From NCBI GenBank assembly GCA_966212235.1, contig CBIHPP010000012.1:260111-324110 (forward strand): a stretch of 64,000 bases of DNA. Direction: 5' to 3'. This document shows, piece by piece, positions 35,665 through 46,032 of the stretch. The first letter of the stretch is position 1, and each line of letters starts with the position of its first letter. The position numbers and the translations under genes are program-made. The notes under the pieces were generated by a model. It ran no database searches. It had not been told where the DNA came from and saw nothing but the letters and a program-made list of their open reading frames with translations. The stretch comes from Niastella sp966212235. Its GTDB lineage: Bacteria > Bacteroidota > Bacteroidia > Chitinophagales > Chitinophagaceae.

Positions 35665-38520
35665 ATGAAACGCATCGGAATAATTGTTTTAAGTCTGTCA
35701 TTCGTTCTATCCATTCGCGCGCAGGTAATAAAAATACCTGCGGCGATCACCCCGCTGCATCCAAGATTATTGACAAATGACAAAGAAAAACAACGGCTAC
35801 AACAATTGATCAATGGGACCGGCTGGGCGAGTAACAGCTGGGAGCAGGCAAAAAAGAACATAGACGAATATGTGAACCGCCACCAGACAGACAGTACCTG
35901 GATCGTTTCGCGGTTGCAGATGTACTGGAAAACAAGATCGACCGATGTATTTATAAAAGGCGGCGTGTTCGATCATGTAGCAGGAGAAGCGCCGGTGCCT
36001 ACCGTCCGTTATACCGGTACCCGCGACGCAGTTACTTCTTTTGGCGCGCCGAAGCTGGAAGATATTTTACCATATATGGATGACCCGCGCGGCTTGTATT
36101 ATGCAAACCGCACTAAACCGGGTCAGCCGTTGGAATGGGTGGAACCTGCAAAAACAGGTCGCATCGTGGAAAGTATTAACCGGCAGATCATGGGTATGGC
36201 GCAAAATGCGGCTATTGTGTATTGGTATACGGGCGAAGAGAAATATGCAAAGTTCGCTTACGACCTGTTTAATACCTACATGAACGGCATATACTATCGC
36301 AAAGAACCGTACGACCTCAATCATGGACATAATCAAACCCTGGCCGGTTTAACCTCGTTTGAAGTGATCCATGAAGATATTCTGAACGAGCTGACAGTTT
36401 GTTACGATTTTCTCTATAATTATATTCATGTGCATGCACCCGCTAATATGTCTATATATGCGGGTGCTTTTAAGAAATGGGCCGATCTTATTATAAAGAA
36501 CGGTGTTCCCTTTAATAACTGGGACCTGATAGAAGCCCGCTTTGTCGCCTACATCGCATTGATACTTGAAAACAATGGTGCGTATGCTGATGGCCGGGGT
36601 TGTCAGTATTACCTCGACCAGATATTGAACAAAACGACCGTGCGCCAATGGTCATTAACCGAACTGATCAAAAAAGGCTATGATCCCAATACTGGCATCT
36701 GGAATGAGAGCCCGGGTTATTCACTGGGTGTTATCAACGACTTTATGCAATTCGTGACCCTGTTCGACCGCGTGTTGAATTTTGATCTGTTGGAACAATT
36801 GCCGATATTAAAGAAGGCTGTACTGGCAACTGCACAATATGTAATGCCCAACGGTTACGCCGTTTCATTTGGCGATTCGCATTATGGAAGATTGTCAACT
36901 TCACCTGCCCAACAGGTAGTTTTGAATGCGCAGAAGAATAATAAGAAAGAACAGGAAGAATTGTTCACGAAGATGGTGAAAATGTTGAGCGGGTTGCAGA
37001 AAGTAGAGGGGCAGGGAAGTGCCACACAGGAGCGTCGCGACCTGGTATCATTGATTTCTTATTCAGATTTTACTTTAAAAGAAAACATACCTGCAGGCAC
37101 GTTATCCGATTTTGTAAGTCCTTTATTTTATTCGCCCAATGTAAGCTGGTTGATGCAACGAAGCGGTACCGATCCGCAACGGGCATTGGCCATTTCATTG
37201 AATGGATCATTAGGCAACCACATGCATGCCAATGGCATTTCGCTGGAGTTGTATGGTAAAGGGTTGCCGTTGGCGCCGGAAGCGGGCATAGGCACTACTT
37301 ATTTTCAACCCGACTATGCAGAATATTATTCCAAATTTCCGGCGCATAACACGGTAGTGGTAGATGGTATTTCATCCTATCCCGAAATGCGCAGCAGTCA
37401 CGGCTTCCAGGTTAAAAGTAATTACCCCGCCTCCAGTGGGCAAACCGATCTCTTTACAAATATCACCTTTGCCGATCTGTATTTCCTGGAACCGGAGACC
37501 AATGCGAACCAGCAACGTATGATGAGCATCATTAGAACAAGCGATACCTCAGGTTATTATATCGACATATTTCGTTCTGCAAAAAAGGAAGGCGGTGATA
37601 AGTATCACGATTATTTTTATCATAATATGGGGCAGGGTCTTACAGTGGGAGACAACACCGGCAAGCCCCTGAACCCCGACTCGTCGGGGCTGGCTCTGCT
37701 GCCGGTTGATAAGCTGGCTTTTGCCAATGGCGATCTGTTTGCCTATGATTATTTGTACGATGAAAAGTCGATACAAACCACCAGTGATATCAACGCAACC
37801 TTTCAATTGAAAATGCCCGACCGCGATTCCATCTTCATGAACATGTGGATGAAAGGGGCAACCGGCCGCGAGATATTTACCGTGAAATCACCGAAGTCAA
37901 CAGCCATCGATCGCGGTATCGTACCAAAGGAAATTGCAGAACTACCATTGCCGGCTATTGTCGCAAGACAATACGGTGAGGCCTGGACAAAACCTTTTGT
38001 TGCCGTGTATGAACCATCTTCTGCAACACAACCTGCTTCTATTGCATCTATTTCCTCCTTTACACCGGACAAAGCGCCTGCTGATTTTGCAGGTATTATG
38101 GTGACGGGTAAAAGCGGCAGCAGGCAAACTGTTTTTTCAACAGCAGCAGGAAATGCAGCTGTTACTTACAAAGAATATACTTTTCGCGGTACCTATGCCG
38201 TGATCAGTGAGTATAGCCATGAATTACAGTACTTATTTTTAGGGAATGGCCGTGCCCTAACAAAAGGGGGGTATGGCATATCCACAACGGCAGACAGTGC
38301 GAGCGCCGTGTTGAGTAAACAAAGTAATGCCTGGTTTGTAACCGGCTCAAAACCCTTTACGATCACTCTGCCCCAGGAGTTGTTACAGGGAAAGACAACG
38401 ATCACCCTGATAGCGGCGGGTAAAACGGTAACCATTACCGGAAAGAAGAAAATAGTAAGCGGTAAGTCCATTTTGTCTTTTGACCTGCCGGCTTTACCCT
38501 ATACAAATATAACATGGTGA
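35665..38520 (+). CDS. Heparinase II/III-type polysaccharide lyase
   Basis: A 951-residue secreted protein with a signal peptide (LSFVLSIRAQ). Residues about 60-410 form an alpha/alpha toroid (AKFAYDLFNTYMNGIYY, LNHGHNQTLAGLTSFEVIHEDI, GVPFNNWDLIEARFVAYIAL, YDPNTGIWNESPGYSLGVIN). Residues about 480-740 form the heparinase II/III beta-sandwich with GNHMHANGISLELYGKGLPL near 517 and FPAHNTVVVDGISSYPEM near 557. Such enzymes cleave uronate-containing polymers by beta-elimination; Asn, His and Tyr residues in these motifs are the usual catalytic set. The family may be close to PL12/15/17/21/39, but I cannot fix it. The GH88 gene downstream fits an unsaturated product. Confidence 0.85.
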   Translation: MKRIGIIVLSLSFVLSIRAQVIKIPAAITPLHPRLLTNDKEKQRLQQLINGTGWASNSWEQAKKNIDEYVNRHQTDSTWIVSRLQMYWKTRSTDVFIKGGVFDHVAGEAPVPTVRYTGTRDAVTSFGAPKLEDILPYMDDPRGLYYANRTKPGQPLEWVEPAKTGRIVESINRQIMGMAQNAAIVYWYTGEEKYAKFAYDLFNTYMNGIYYRKEPYDLNHGHNQTLAGLTSFEVIHEDILNELTVCYDFLYNYIHVHAPANMSIYAGAFKKWADLIIKNGVPFNNWDLIEARFVAYIALILENNGAYADGRGCQYYLDQILNKTTVRQWSLTELIKKGYDPNTGIWNESPGYSLGVINDFMQFVTLFDRVLNFDLLEQLPILKKAVLATAQYVMPNGYAVSFGDSHYGRLSTSPAQQVVLNAQKNNKKEQEELFTKMVKMLSGLQKVEGQGSATQERRDLVSLISYSDFTLKENIPAGTLSDFVSPLFYSPNVSWLMQRSGTDPQRALAISLNGSLGNHMHANGISLELYGKGLPLAPEAGIGTTYFQPDYAEYYSKFPAHNTVVVDGISSYPEMRSSHGFQVKSNYPASSGQTDLFTNITFADLYFLEPETNANQQRMMSIIRTSDTSGYYIDIFRSAKKEGGDKYHDYFYHNMGQGLTVGDNTGKPLNPDSSGLALLPVDKLAFANGDLFAYDYLYDEKSIQTTSDINATFQLKMPDRDSIFMNMWMKGATGREIFTVKSPKSTAIDRGIVPKEIAELPLPAIVARQYGEAWTKPFVAVYEPSSATQPASIASISSFTPDKAPADFAGIMVTGKSGSRQTVFSTAAGNAAVTYKEYTFRGTYAVISEYSHELQYLFLGNGRALTKGGYGISTTADSASAVLSKQSNAWFVTGSKPFTITLPQELLQGKTTITLIAAGKTVTITGKKKIVSGKSILSFDLPALPYTNITW

Positions 38521-38570
38521 GTGTGAAATAATACGTGGCGCCGTTTCATTTATAAAACCAGAAAAAACGA

Positions 38571-41500
38571 ATGCTTATGCCAGCCAATTGTATCAGTACC
38601 TTATTGTTAAAAAAAACGAACAGATTATACCCGTTGGGTATTTTACTGATGTTACTATTGAACAGCCATGTATTTGCGCAGGACGGCTTACTAAACGATG
38701 ATTTTTCTACCGGCAATACAAATAACTGGATGGCTTCTACCCCAGGTGCGTCTGGCGCACTGGTAAATAGCCAGTTTGTAATTACGATGGCATTGCAATC
38801 TTCGGGTAAGTACCGGGGTGATTTTAAAAAAGACGGTGGTGTTACTTTTCACGCCGGAAATTATCCCATCGTAGCCATCCGGTTTAAAAAACCACCAGCT
38901 GCTAATTTCTTTTTTGATACCAACCTGGGATCATATAATAACACCAACAACAATGCTACCAAAATACCCATGGATACCGGGAATATCTATTACTGGGATC
39001 TTTCCACGGGCAAATTAGGAACTACCAGTCTGTCAACCACAGCGCCCACAACCTTGTCGCTGTTTCAGTTCAAACTAGCCGATGTGGTATTAACGCAGGC
39101 AGAACTGGCAGCAAACGATATTTCTTTTGAAATAGACTGGATCAAAACATTCCCGTCTGTAAACGAATTACGTGCATACGCAGGTGTTGTAAATCCGCCA
39201 GCGTATGCATTCACCGGAACATTCAGTCACCCGGGACTTCTGCACAACACCGCCGACCTGGCCAGGATGAAAGACCAGGTGACGAGGCAGGTTGCCCGGC
39301 CTTACGAAAGCTATAAATTGTTACTGGCAGATAGCAGATCATCTGCTTCTTATTCGAAGGGCGGTCCGTTTACCTATCTCACCCGCGATGCAACGCTTAC
39401 CATCGATGGTGTAGGCGGTGGCGCGGTCAAAGACCGGGTGGAAAGGGATTTCATGGCGGCTTACTACAATGCATTGATGTGGAATATTACTGGTAATGTG
39501 GCGCATGCGCAAAAGGCGGTTGAGATCCTCGATGCTTATGCTACAAAAACCATTGGTATCATCGGCGCAGATGCAGAACTGAACGGACTGTATGGTTTTA
39601 TACTGGCCAACGCCGCCGAGATCATGCGTTATACGTATAGCAGCTGGCCCCAGGCAAACGTACAACAATGCCAGACCATGTTGAAATCGGTTTTCTACCC
39701 AACGTTGCAGAACTTCAGGCCCTGTGCGCATGGGAACTGGGATATTATTTGCATGAAAGCCCTGATGGCCATAGCTATTTTCAGTGATGATACCGCTATG
39801 TTTAATAAAGTGGTGAATTACTTTTATTATGGCGAAGGGAACGGCAGCATCGACAATTATGTATTAACCGATGCCGGACAGTTGCAGGAAAGCAATCGCG
39901 ATCAGCCGCATACCATGCTGGCCATTGGTTCACTGGCCGAATTGAGTGAAATGGGGTTGAAGCAGGGAATTGATCTGTACACAGCCTCAAACAATGCGAT
40001 CATGCGTGGTTTTGAGTATACATCAAAATACAACCTGGGTTATACAGTTCCCTTTCAAACGAGCTATGAGTTTTGTGAAAAGAATTACCAGGATTATACG
40101 CCCGAAGCTATTTCTGCCAATGGCAGGGGGAGTTTCAGGGCTGTATTTGAAATAGCTTATAACCATTATAAGTATCGTAAAGGATTGCAAATGCCCTATA
40201 CGCTGGAAGTAATGGCAGCCATGGGGCCCGAAGGCGCTCCATTTGGCGCTGATAATCCCGGTTATGGTTCCCTGTTCTTTTATCTGAGTGATTCAGCCAA
40301 TCATCTTTTTGATACCACAGGCAATTATTTAAAAGGATTGGTGAACGATAATTTTGAAAGTAGCACCGAGAGCTGGCAGGCTGTTACGAGTGGCGCATCA
40401 GCAGTGAGTCAAAACGGTCAGTTGCTGGTAAGTACCGTGACACAGACAAATGGTACGTTACGGGGCGATATTCGTAAGAACGGCGGCATGAGCCTGTTTC
40501 CGAAGAACTATCCCATTATTGCCATCAAAATGAAGAAGCCTGCCGGCTGCAATTTTACGTTTGACGCCAATCTGGGTTCATATGGTAATGGCAGTAATAA
40601 GTTTACCGGTAAAGTGGGGGAGGACATTTATTATTACGACCTCACCAAAACGGGATTTGGTTCCGGAGCTGCTTTGTTATCAAATACGTTTCCTACCGTG
40701 TTAACTACCTTTCAATTTAAGGTAGCCGATATTACAACGGGCGAAACCAGTTATACGATAGATTGGGTACGGACTGTAAAAAGTGTAAACGAATTGCTGG
40801 CGCTTGATCCCAATACAGGTGCTATAAACGACAACTTTACCATTGGTGCCGATGGATGGGTGGCTGCAACTACCGGTGCTACTGCTGTAGTAGATAGCGG
40901 TCAGTTAAAAGTAACACCAGCTTTACAATCGAATGGAAAATACCGCGGCGATATTAAAAAAAGTGCCGGTGCAACATTGTATCCCGGTAATTATCCCATT
41001 ATAGCCATCAAATTTAAAAAGCCACAGGTGTGCAATGTTATTTTTGATACCAACCTGGGTTCTTATGGCAATGGCAATAATAAATTTACCGGTAAAGTAG
41101 GCGCCGATGTATATTACTACGATCTAACCAAAACAGGTTTTGGCGCATCTGCAACGATCCTTACAGTTCCCACTGCGTTAACCACTTTTCAATTCAAAAT
41201 TGCAGATATTGCTTCCGGTGGATCCAGTTATGCGATTGACTGGATAAAAACAGTAAGAACGGTGCAGGACCTTGAAAAGCTGGTCCCGTACAAAGCGCAA
41301 ACCATTCAATTGAATACAATCTCAAACAAGTTGTTGGGGGATGCTGACTTTGACGCAGGCGCTACAGCTACTTCCGGATTGGCTGTTGCTTATACCAGTT
41401 CAGATACCAATGTGGCCACTTTTGTCAATGGAATGATACATATACGTAAAGCAGGTTCTGTTGTCATTACAGCTATGCAGCCGGGTGATAGTGTGTTTAT

Positions 41501-42782
41501 GCCTGCTGACCCGGTTACGCAAACCTTTACGGTGCTTCCGTTGCATCTGGGCGTATTATATAAAGACGGTGATTATGCACAAACCGGTAATAACAATATA
41601 AAACCGGGGTTGAAACTGGTCAATGAAGATTCCGTCTCCGTTTCTTATAATGAGATCACCATCCGGTATTGGTTAACGGCTGAAAATTATGCGGGTATCA
41701 ATACCTGGATCGATTACGCGCAACTTGGTTCCGGTAAAATAAAAATGAAATATGTTTCCCTGTCGCAACCCCGCGACAGTGCATTGGGCTATGTTGAATA
41801 CAGTTTTGAGTCAACGGCTGGTACCTTAGTGGCAGGCGGCAATTCAGGAGAGATACAAACAAGACTTGCCAATCAAAACTGGACCAACCTCGATGAATTA
41901 AATGATTATTCGTATCGCAATAGTTCCGCTTATGCGTTGAATGATCATATAACGGTTTATAGAAATGGCGTGCTGGTTGCCGGCGTTGAACCGGCTGTTG
42001 TACCGGTTGTTACCAAAGTGAAAGTATCAACCGAAAACCGCAATTACAATACGGGTTCAAATAGTATCAGTACGTATCTGAAAATTTCCAATGAAGGCAA
42101 TGTACCACTGACTTATGGTGATCTATCGGTGCGTTACTGGTTAACCAAAGATGGCACGTCGCCGTTAAATTACTGGATCGATTACGCATTGTTGGGAAGT
42201 TCCAGTATCACCGGTCAGTTTGTTGCGGTTACTCCGGCCGTTACCACAGCGGATGCTTATTTTGAATTAAAAGTGAACGCTGCTATTGGAATGCTGTACC
42301 CGTTAAGCAATACCGGTAACATACAATACCGCATTGCCAAATCCAACTGGTCGGGTTTTAATGAAACAAATGACCATTCCTGGTTACCGGCAGCGCCTAT
42401 GGCAGAAAATAATCACGTTACCGTATATTACAAAGGACTGTTGATCTACGGCGTAGTACCGGCCGGCATTCATGATAGTACTGCCCGCGTTGGTGTTACC
42501 ACTGCCGACAGAGTTGTTCCTGAAACCATGGACAACAAAATAAAGCTTTATCCCAACCCTGTTGCAGGTAACCGGTTCTACATAAAAACCAATAATGAAT
42601 TTTTGGGAAAAGCGGTGCAGGTGAAACTGTACAATATGTACGGCATTATGGTTTTTCAGAAAGTGATTGCACAAAGCGGGGCAGGGGTGCTGGAGATCAG
42701 ATTAGATAAAGTACTGGCAGCAGGTGTGTATACGGTGCAGCTGAATGACCGGCAGGCGGTGAAACTGGTGATAAAAAAATAA
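38571..42782 (+). CDS. Multi-modular alginate-lyase-domain protein with two CBM3-like modules
   Basis: A 1403-residue secreted protein. After the signal peptide (residues 1-37) come a beta-sandwich module (about 38-205), an alginate-lyase superfamily alpha-barrel (about 210-580, with HPGLLHNTADLARMKDQV, CAHGNWDIICMKALMAIAI, QLQESNRDQPHTMLAIG), and two more copies of the first module (about 591-745 and 750-905). Each module copy has GDIKK/YPIIAIK/LGSYGNGNNKF-type motifs and may be DUF4979-like. An Ig-like stretch (906-988) leads to two CBM3-like modules (990-1141 and 1144-1300) with ITIRYWLTAEN, WIDYAQLG, EIQTRLANQNW and HITVYRNG. A type A sorting domain ends the chain (KLYPNPVAGN to the end). 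The lyase domain resembles PL38; the CBM3 modules suggest a cellulose-like backbone. Confidence 0.82.
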   Translation: MLMPANCISTLLLKKTNRLYPLGILLMLLLNSHVFAQDGLLNDDFSTGNTNNWMASTPGASGALVNSQFVITMALQSSGKYRGDFKKDGGVTFHAGNYPIVAIRFKKPPAANFFFDTNLGSYNNTNNNATKIPMDTGNIYYWDLSTGKLGTTSLSTTAPTTLSLFQFKLADVVLTQAELAANDISFEIDWIKTFPSVNELRAYAGVVNPPAYAFTGTFSHPGLLHNTADLARMKDQVTRQVARPYESYKLLLADSRSSASYSKGGPFTYLTRDATLTIDGVGGGAVKDRVERDFMAAYYNALMWNITGNVAHAQKAVEILDAYATKTIGIIGADAELNGLYGFILANAAEIMRYTYSSWPQANVQQCQTMLKSVFYPTLQNFRPCAHGNWDIICMKALMAIAIFSDDTAMFNKVVNYFYYGEGNGSIDNYVLTDAGQLQESNRDQPHTMLAIGSLAELSEMGLKQGIDLYTASNNAIMRGFEYTSKYNLGYTVPFQTSYEFCEKNYQDYTPEAISANGRGSFRAVFEIAYNHYKYRKGLQMPYTLEVMAAMGPEGAPFGADNPGYGSLFFYLSDSANHLFDTTGNYLKGLVNDNFESSTESWQAVTSGASAVSQNGQLLVSTVTQTNGTLRGDIRKNGGMSLFPKNYPIIAIKMKKPAGCNFTFDANLGSYGNGSNKFTGKVGEDIYYYDLTKTGFGSGAALLSNTFPTVLTTFQFKVADITTGETSYTIDWVRTVKSVNELLALDPNTGAINDNFTIGADGWVAATTGATAVVDSGQLKVTPALQSNGKYRGDIKKSAGATLYPGNYPIIAIKFKKPQVCNVIFDTNLGSYGNGNNKFTGKVGADVYYYDLTKTGFGASATILTVPTALTTFQFKIADIASGGSSYAIDWIKTVRTVQDLEKLVPYKAQTIQLNTISNKLLGDADFDAGATATSGLAVAYTSSDTNVATFVNGMIHIRKAGSVVITAMQPGDSVFMPADPVTQTFTVLPLHLGVLYKDGDYAQTGNNNIKPGLKLVNEDSVSVSYNEITIRYWLTAENYAGINTWIDYAQLGSGKIKMKYVSLSQPRDSALGYVEYSFESTAGTLVAGGNSGEIQTRLANQNWTNLDELNDYSYRNSSAYALNDHITVYRNGVLVAGVEPAVVPVVTKVKVSTENRNYNTGSNSISTYLKISNEGNVPLTYGDLSVRYWLTKDGTSPLNYWIDYALLGSSSITGQFVAVTPAVTTADAYFELKVNAAIGMLYPLSNTGNIQYRIAKSNWSGFNETNDHSWLPAAPMAENNHVTVYYKGLLIYGVVPAGIHDSTARVGVTTADRVVPETMDNKIKLYPNPVAGNRFYIKTNNEFLGKAVQVKLYNMYGIMVFQKVIAQSGAGVLEIRLDKVLAAGVYTVQLNDRQAVKLVIKK

Positions 42783-42803
42783 ACTTATTCAAATAAAGAA
42801 GGA

Positions 42804-44015
42804 ATGAAGAAACCGGGTTTTTTTAGTGTTATTGTTATTGCAATTGTTGCAGGTTGCAATTCCGCTGCACCGGATGAAAACAAGAACCTGGACTATTGTA
42901 TAGTCCAGGCCGGTAAAGCGGTAACCACACTGCCAACAGATTCATCCCGCATTCCGCGCAGTATTGCCAATGGTAAAACGGAGTGGCGGTTTGTTAACTA
43001 TCGCGACTGGACATGCGGATTCTGGCCGGGCATCTTGTGGTATGCCTATGAATATACCAACGATGATAAATGGAAGCAACAGGCGCAACGGTATTCCCGG
43101 GCATTATTTCCGCTGGTAGATTCTGCTGCAATTGACCACGACCTAGGTTTTCAGGTGCTTACAAGCATTGGGAATGGGTACCGGTTAACGCAGAACACCT
43201 TATACAGTACCATTTTGTTAAGAGCCGCAGATACTTTGTCAAAGTTGTACAATCCAAAAGTAGGTACCATACTTTCCTGGCCCAGGGAAGTGCCGGGTGT
43301 TGATTGGCCCTTGCGGCACAATACCATCATGGATAATATGATCAACCTGGAGTTGTTATTCTGGGCGGCTAAAAATGGGGGAAGTAAAAAATTATACGAT
43401 ATCGCCGTAAAACATGCGGAGACCACCATGCAAAATCATTTCCGGCCTAATTATACCTCGTATCATGTGGTGGTGTATGATACGGCAACGGGTAAAAAAA
43501 TAAAAGGTATCACGCACCAGGGGTACAGCGACAGCAGTATGTGGGCGCGTGGACAAAGCTGGGCTATTTATGGTTTTACCATGGTGTACCGAGAAACAAA
43601 AGATCAACGTTTTCTGGACTTTGCACAAAAGGTAACCGATGTGTATTTAAAAGATCTGCCCGCTGATGGCATTCCTTATTGGGATTTCAATGCACCGGAA
43701 ATTCCCAATGCACCTAAAGATGCATCTGCAGCCGCGGTAACAGCTTCCGCTTTGCTGGAATTGAGCACCTTTGTACCGGATAAAGAAAAAGCAACTGCAT
43801 ACCGGCAGAAGGCAGAACAAATGCTGCAATCGTTGTCAACGGAGAAATACCAGAGCAGGAATATCAACAACGCCTTTCTGTTACATAGTACGGGGCACAA
43901 ACCCAATGGCGGTGAAGTAGATGCTTCGGTCATTTATGCCGATTATTATTATATAGAAGCGTTGTTGCGGTTAAAAAAATTAGCGGAAGGAAAAAACATA
44001 TATGACAAACTGTAA
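42804..44015 (+). CDS. GH88 unsaturated glucuronyl hydrolase, lipoprotein
   Basis: A 403-residue glycoside hydrolase family 88 protein with a lipobox ending at Cys18 (IVAGCNSA). It removes the 4,5-unsaturated uronyl residue left by lyases by hydrating its double bond. The family-typical region WTCGFWPGILWYAYE, IDHDLGFQVL and HNTIMDNMINLELLFWA contains the two Asp residues expected to act in catalysis (in DHDLGF and MDNMIN). GITHQGYSDSSMWARGQSW and IPYWDFNAPEIP also match. Its place behind two lyases supports uronate polymer breakdown. The next gene overlaps its 3' end or starts 7 bp later. Confidence 0.93.
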   Translation: MKKPGFFSVIVIAIVAGCNSAAPDENKNLDYCIVQAGKAVTTLPTDSSRIPRSIANGKTEWRFVNYRDWTCGFWPGILWYAYEYTNDDKWKQQAQRYSRALFPLVDSAAIDHDLGFQVLTSIGNGYRLTQNTLYSTILLRAADTLSKLYNPKVGTILSWPREVPGVDWPLRHNTIMDNMINLELLFWAAKNGGSKKLYDIAVKHAETTMQNHFRPNYTSYHVVVYDTATGKKIKGITHQGYSDSSMWARGQSWAIYGFTMVYRETKDQRFLDFAQKVTDVYLKDLPADGIPYWDFNAPEIPNAPKDASAAAVTASALLELSTFVPDKEKATAYRQKAEQMLQSLSTEKYQSRNINNAFLLHSTGHKPNGGEVDASVIYADYYYIEALLRLKKLAEGKNIYDKL

Positions 44016-44022
44016 TTACCGG

Positions 44023-45924
44023 ATGAAAAGAATAGTGGCCCTCATGGCTTCGGTATGCATAATGGCTGGCACTGTTGCGCAAACCGTTATTGATTCAACA
44101 AAGGCGGTGCTCACCTCGCCGGATAAGAATTATGTGGTCAGCTTTTACCAGAAGCAAAACGCCGATGGAACCAGGACCATGTGTTATACGCTGAACTTTA
44201 AACAACAGCCGGTCATTACCGAGTCGGTGCTGGATATTCAGTTGGATAATAACCTGTCTGAAAGAGCTATGGCCCTGAAGGTAGACAAACATGCCAAATG
44301 GTGCGAAAATCTACAGGTAACAGGGATCCGGTATGCATCAAAAGATACCACATGGAAACCATTGTATGGCGAACGAAGCGCGATAAAAGATAGTTACAAT
44401 GCGGTTACCATTGAACTGGTGAAAGATGATAATCCCATTTACACGATGAACGTGGAGATCAGGGTATATAATGAAGGTGCGGCGATCCGCTATTTCTTTC
44501 CGGAGAATATAAAAGGAACGTATTACCGGGTGGTGGCAGAAAATACCAGCTTTAGTTTGCCGGCAGGTACAAAAGCCTGGCATGCATCCTGGGCACAGGC
44601 GCCATACACTTTACGTCCGTTAAACGACTGGCCCGATGAAAGCGAACGGCCATTGACCTTGCAATTGCCCAATGGCTGGTATGCTTGTTTGGCAGAGGCA
44701 CAAATGGTCGATTATGCCCGCACGAAATTTAAGTTGAGTAAAGAAAAACCCAATACGATCATTACGTCCATGTACACAGCAGCTGACCTGATATCACCCG
44801 TAGGCACACCCTGGCGGGTGATCATGGTCGCTGAAAAACCGGGTGACCTCATCATGAACAACGACCTGGTGTTGAACCTGAATGCACCATCGAAAATGAA
44901 GGATGTCAGCTGGATACAACCCGGCAAGATCATGCGGGTAATGACACAAACCACAAAAGACGCATTTGAGAATATTGACTTTGCGGCAAAGCATGGCCTG
45001 CAATATATTCTGTTCGATTGGAAATGGTATGGACCGGCATTTACCTTTACTTCCGACGCCACCAAAGTGGGGATCCCTGATTTTGATCTGCCAGGTATTA
45101 TTCAATATGGAAAAGGAAAGGGCATCGGGGTTTGGTTGTATTGTAACCTGCAGGGATTGTATGCGCAATCCGATTCGTTGTTTCGCGTGTATCATGATTG
45201 GGGCGTAAAAGGCGTGAAGTTTGGTTTTGTCCAGGCCGGTTCTCATCGCTGGACAGCCTGGCTGGAAGACATGTTTAAGAAATGTGCCGAGAACCAGATC
45301 ATGGTCAATGTGCACGACGACTGGCGGCCCACCGGCGAACAAAGGACCTGGCCCAACTTAATGACAGCGGAAGGCATTCGCGGTAATGAAGAAATGCCTG
45401 ATGCTACCCACAATACCGTGTTGCCGTTTACCCGCTATATCGCCGGCGCGGCGGATTACACCATTTGTTATTACGACAAGCGCATCAAAACAACACATGC
45501 GCATCAGCTGGCATTGGCTGCCATTTATTACAGTCCCATTCAAACATTATATTGGTACGATAAACCATCTTACAGTAATGATGAACCGGAACTGGAGTTC
45601 TGGGATAAGATACCTGTATCGTGGGATGAAACAAAAGTGTTGCAGGGAACGCCTGGTGTATATATAACGACTGCAAGACGAAAAGGCGATGATTGGTTCA
45701 TAGGGACCATTACAAACAATGATGCCAGAACGATACAACTGGCATTTGACTTTCTGCCGAAAGGGAAAAAGTACAACGCCATTATTTACGGTGATGATGA
45801 TGCAGCGCCAACAAAAACAAAAGTAGGTGTGCAGAAAAAAGTGGTCACTGCATCGACGATACTGGACATAAAATTAATACCTTCCGGGGGACAAGCGATC
45901 CGGTTAACACCTTTAACAAAGTAA
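44023..45924 (+). CDS. Glycoside hydrolase family 97 enzyme
   Basis: A 633-residue secreted GH97 protein starting at ATG 44023 with a signal peptide (MAGTVAQ); ATG 44002, overlapping GH88, is the alternative. Typical motifs are SPDKNYVVSFYQ, GAAIRYFFPE, YILFDWKWYGPAF, YCNLQGLY, VKGVKFGFVQAG, VNVHDDWRPTG, RTWPNLMTAEGIRGNEE and FTRYIAGAADYTICYY. GH97 includes calcium-dependent alpha-glucosidases and alpha-galactosidases. From memory, the nucleophile of retaining members lies in a VDF-type motif that here reads KFGF, and HE is replaced by HDD, so this belongs to a less studied clade. Activity is therefore uncertain. Confidence 0.88.
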   Translation: MKRIVALMASVCIMAGTVAQTVIDSTKAVLTSPDKNYVVSFYQKQNADGTRTMCYTLNFKQQPVITESVLDIQLDNNLSERAMALKVDKHAKWCENLQVTGIRYASKDTTWKPLYGERSAIKDSYNAVTIELVKDDNPIYTMNVEIRVYNEGAAIRYFFPENIKGTYYRVVAENTSFSLPAGTKAWHASWAQAPYTLRPLNDWPDESERPLTLQLPNGWYACLAEAQMVDYARTKFKLSKEKPNTIITSMYTAADLISPVGTPWRVIMVAEKPGDLIMNNDLVLNLNAPSKMKDVSWIQPGKIMRVMTQTTKDAFENIDFAAKHGLQYILFDWKWYGPAFTFTSDATKVGIPDFDLPGIIQYGKGKGIGVWLYCNLQGLYAQSDSLFRVYHDWGVKGVKFGFVQAGSHRWTAWLEDMFKKCAENQIMVNVHDDWRPTGEQRTWPNLMTAEGIRGNEEMPDATHNTVLPFTRYIAGAADYTICYYDKRIKTTHAHQLALAAIYYSPIQTLYWYDKPSYSNDEPELEFWDKIPVSWDETKVLQGTPGVYITTARRKGDDWFIGTITNNDARTIQLAFDFLPKGKKYNAIIYGDDDAAPTKTKVGVQKKVVTASTILDIKLIPSGGQAIRLTPLTK

Positions 45925-45942
45925 ATTACAAATTACAAATCT

Positions 45943-46003
45943 CAAGAACCAAATGAATACAATACATGTAACTGGGTGGCTTTGCATTTGGTTCTTGTTT
46001 TTT
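45943..46003 (+). terminator. Rho-independent terminator inside the PUL
   Basis: CAAGAACCAAATG (45943-45955) and CATTTGGTTCTTG (45985-45997) form a perfect 13-bp stem with a 29-base loop, followed directly by six T residues. It lies in the 108-bp gap between GH97 and ROK, and probably separates the secreted-enzyme half from the uptake/kinase half. Confidence 0.75.
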
Positions 46004-46032
46004 GGTTCCTGGATTTTTTTAAATAAAGTATA

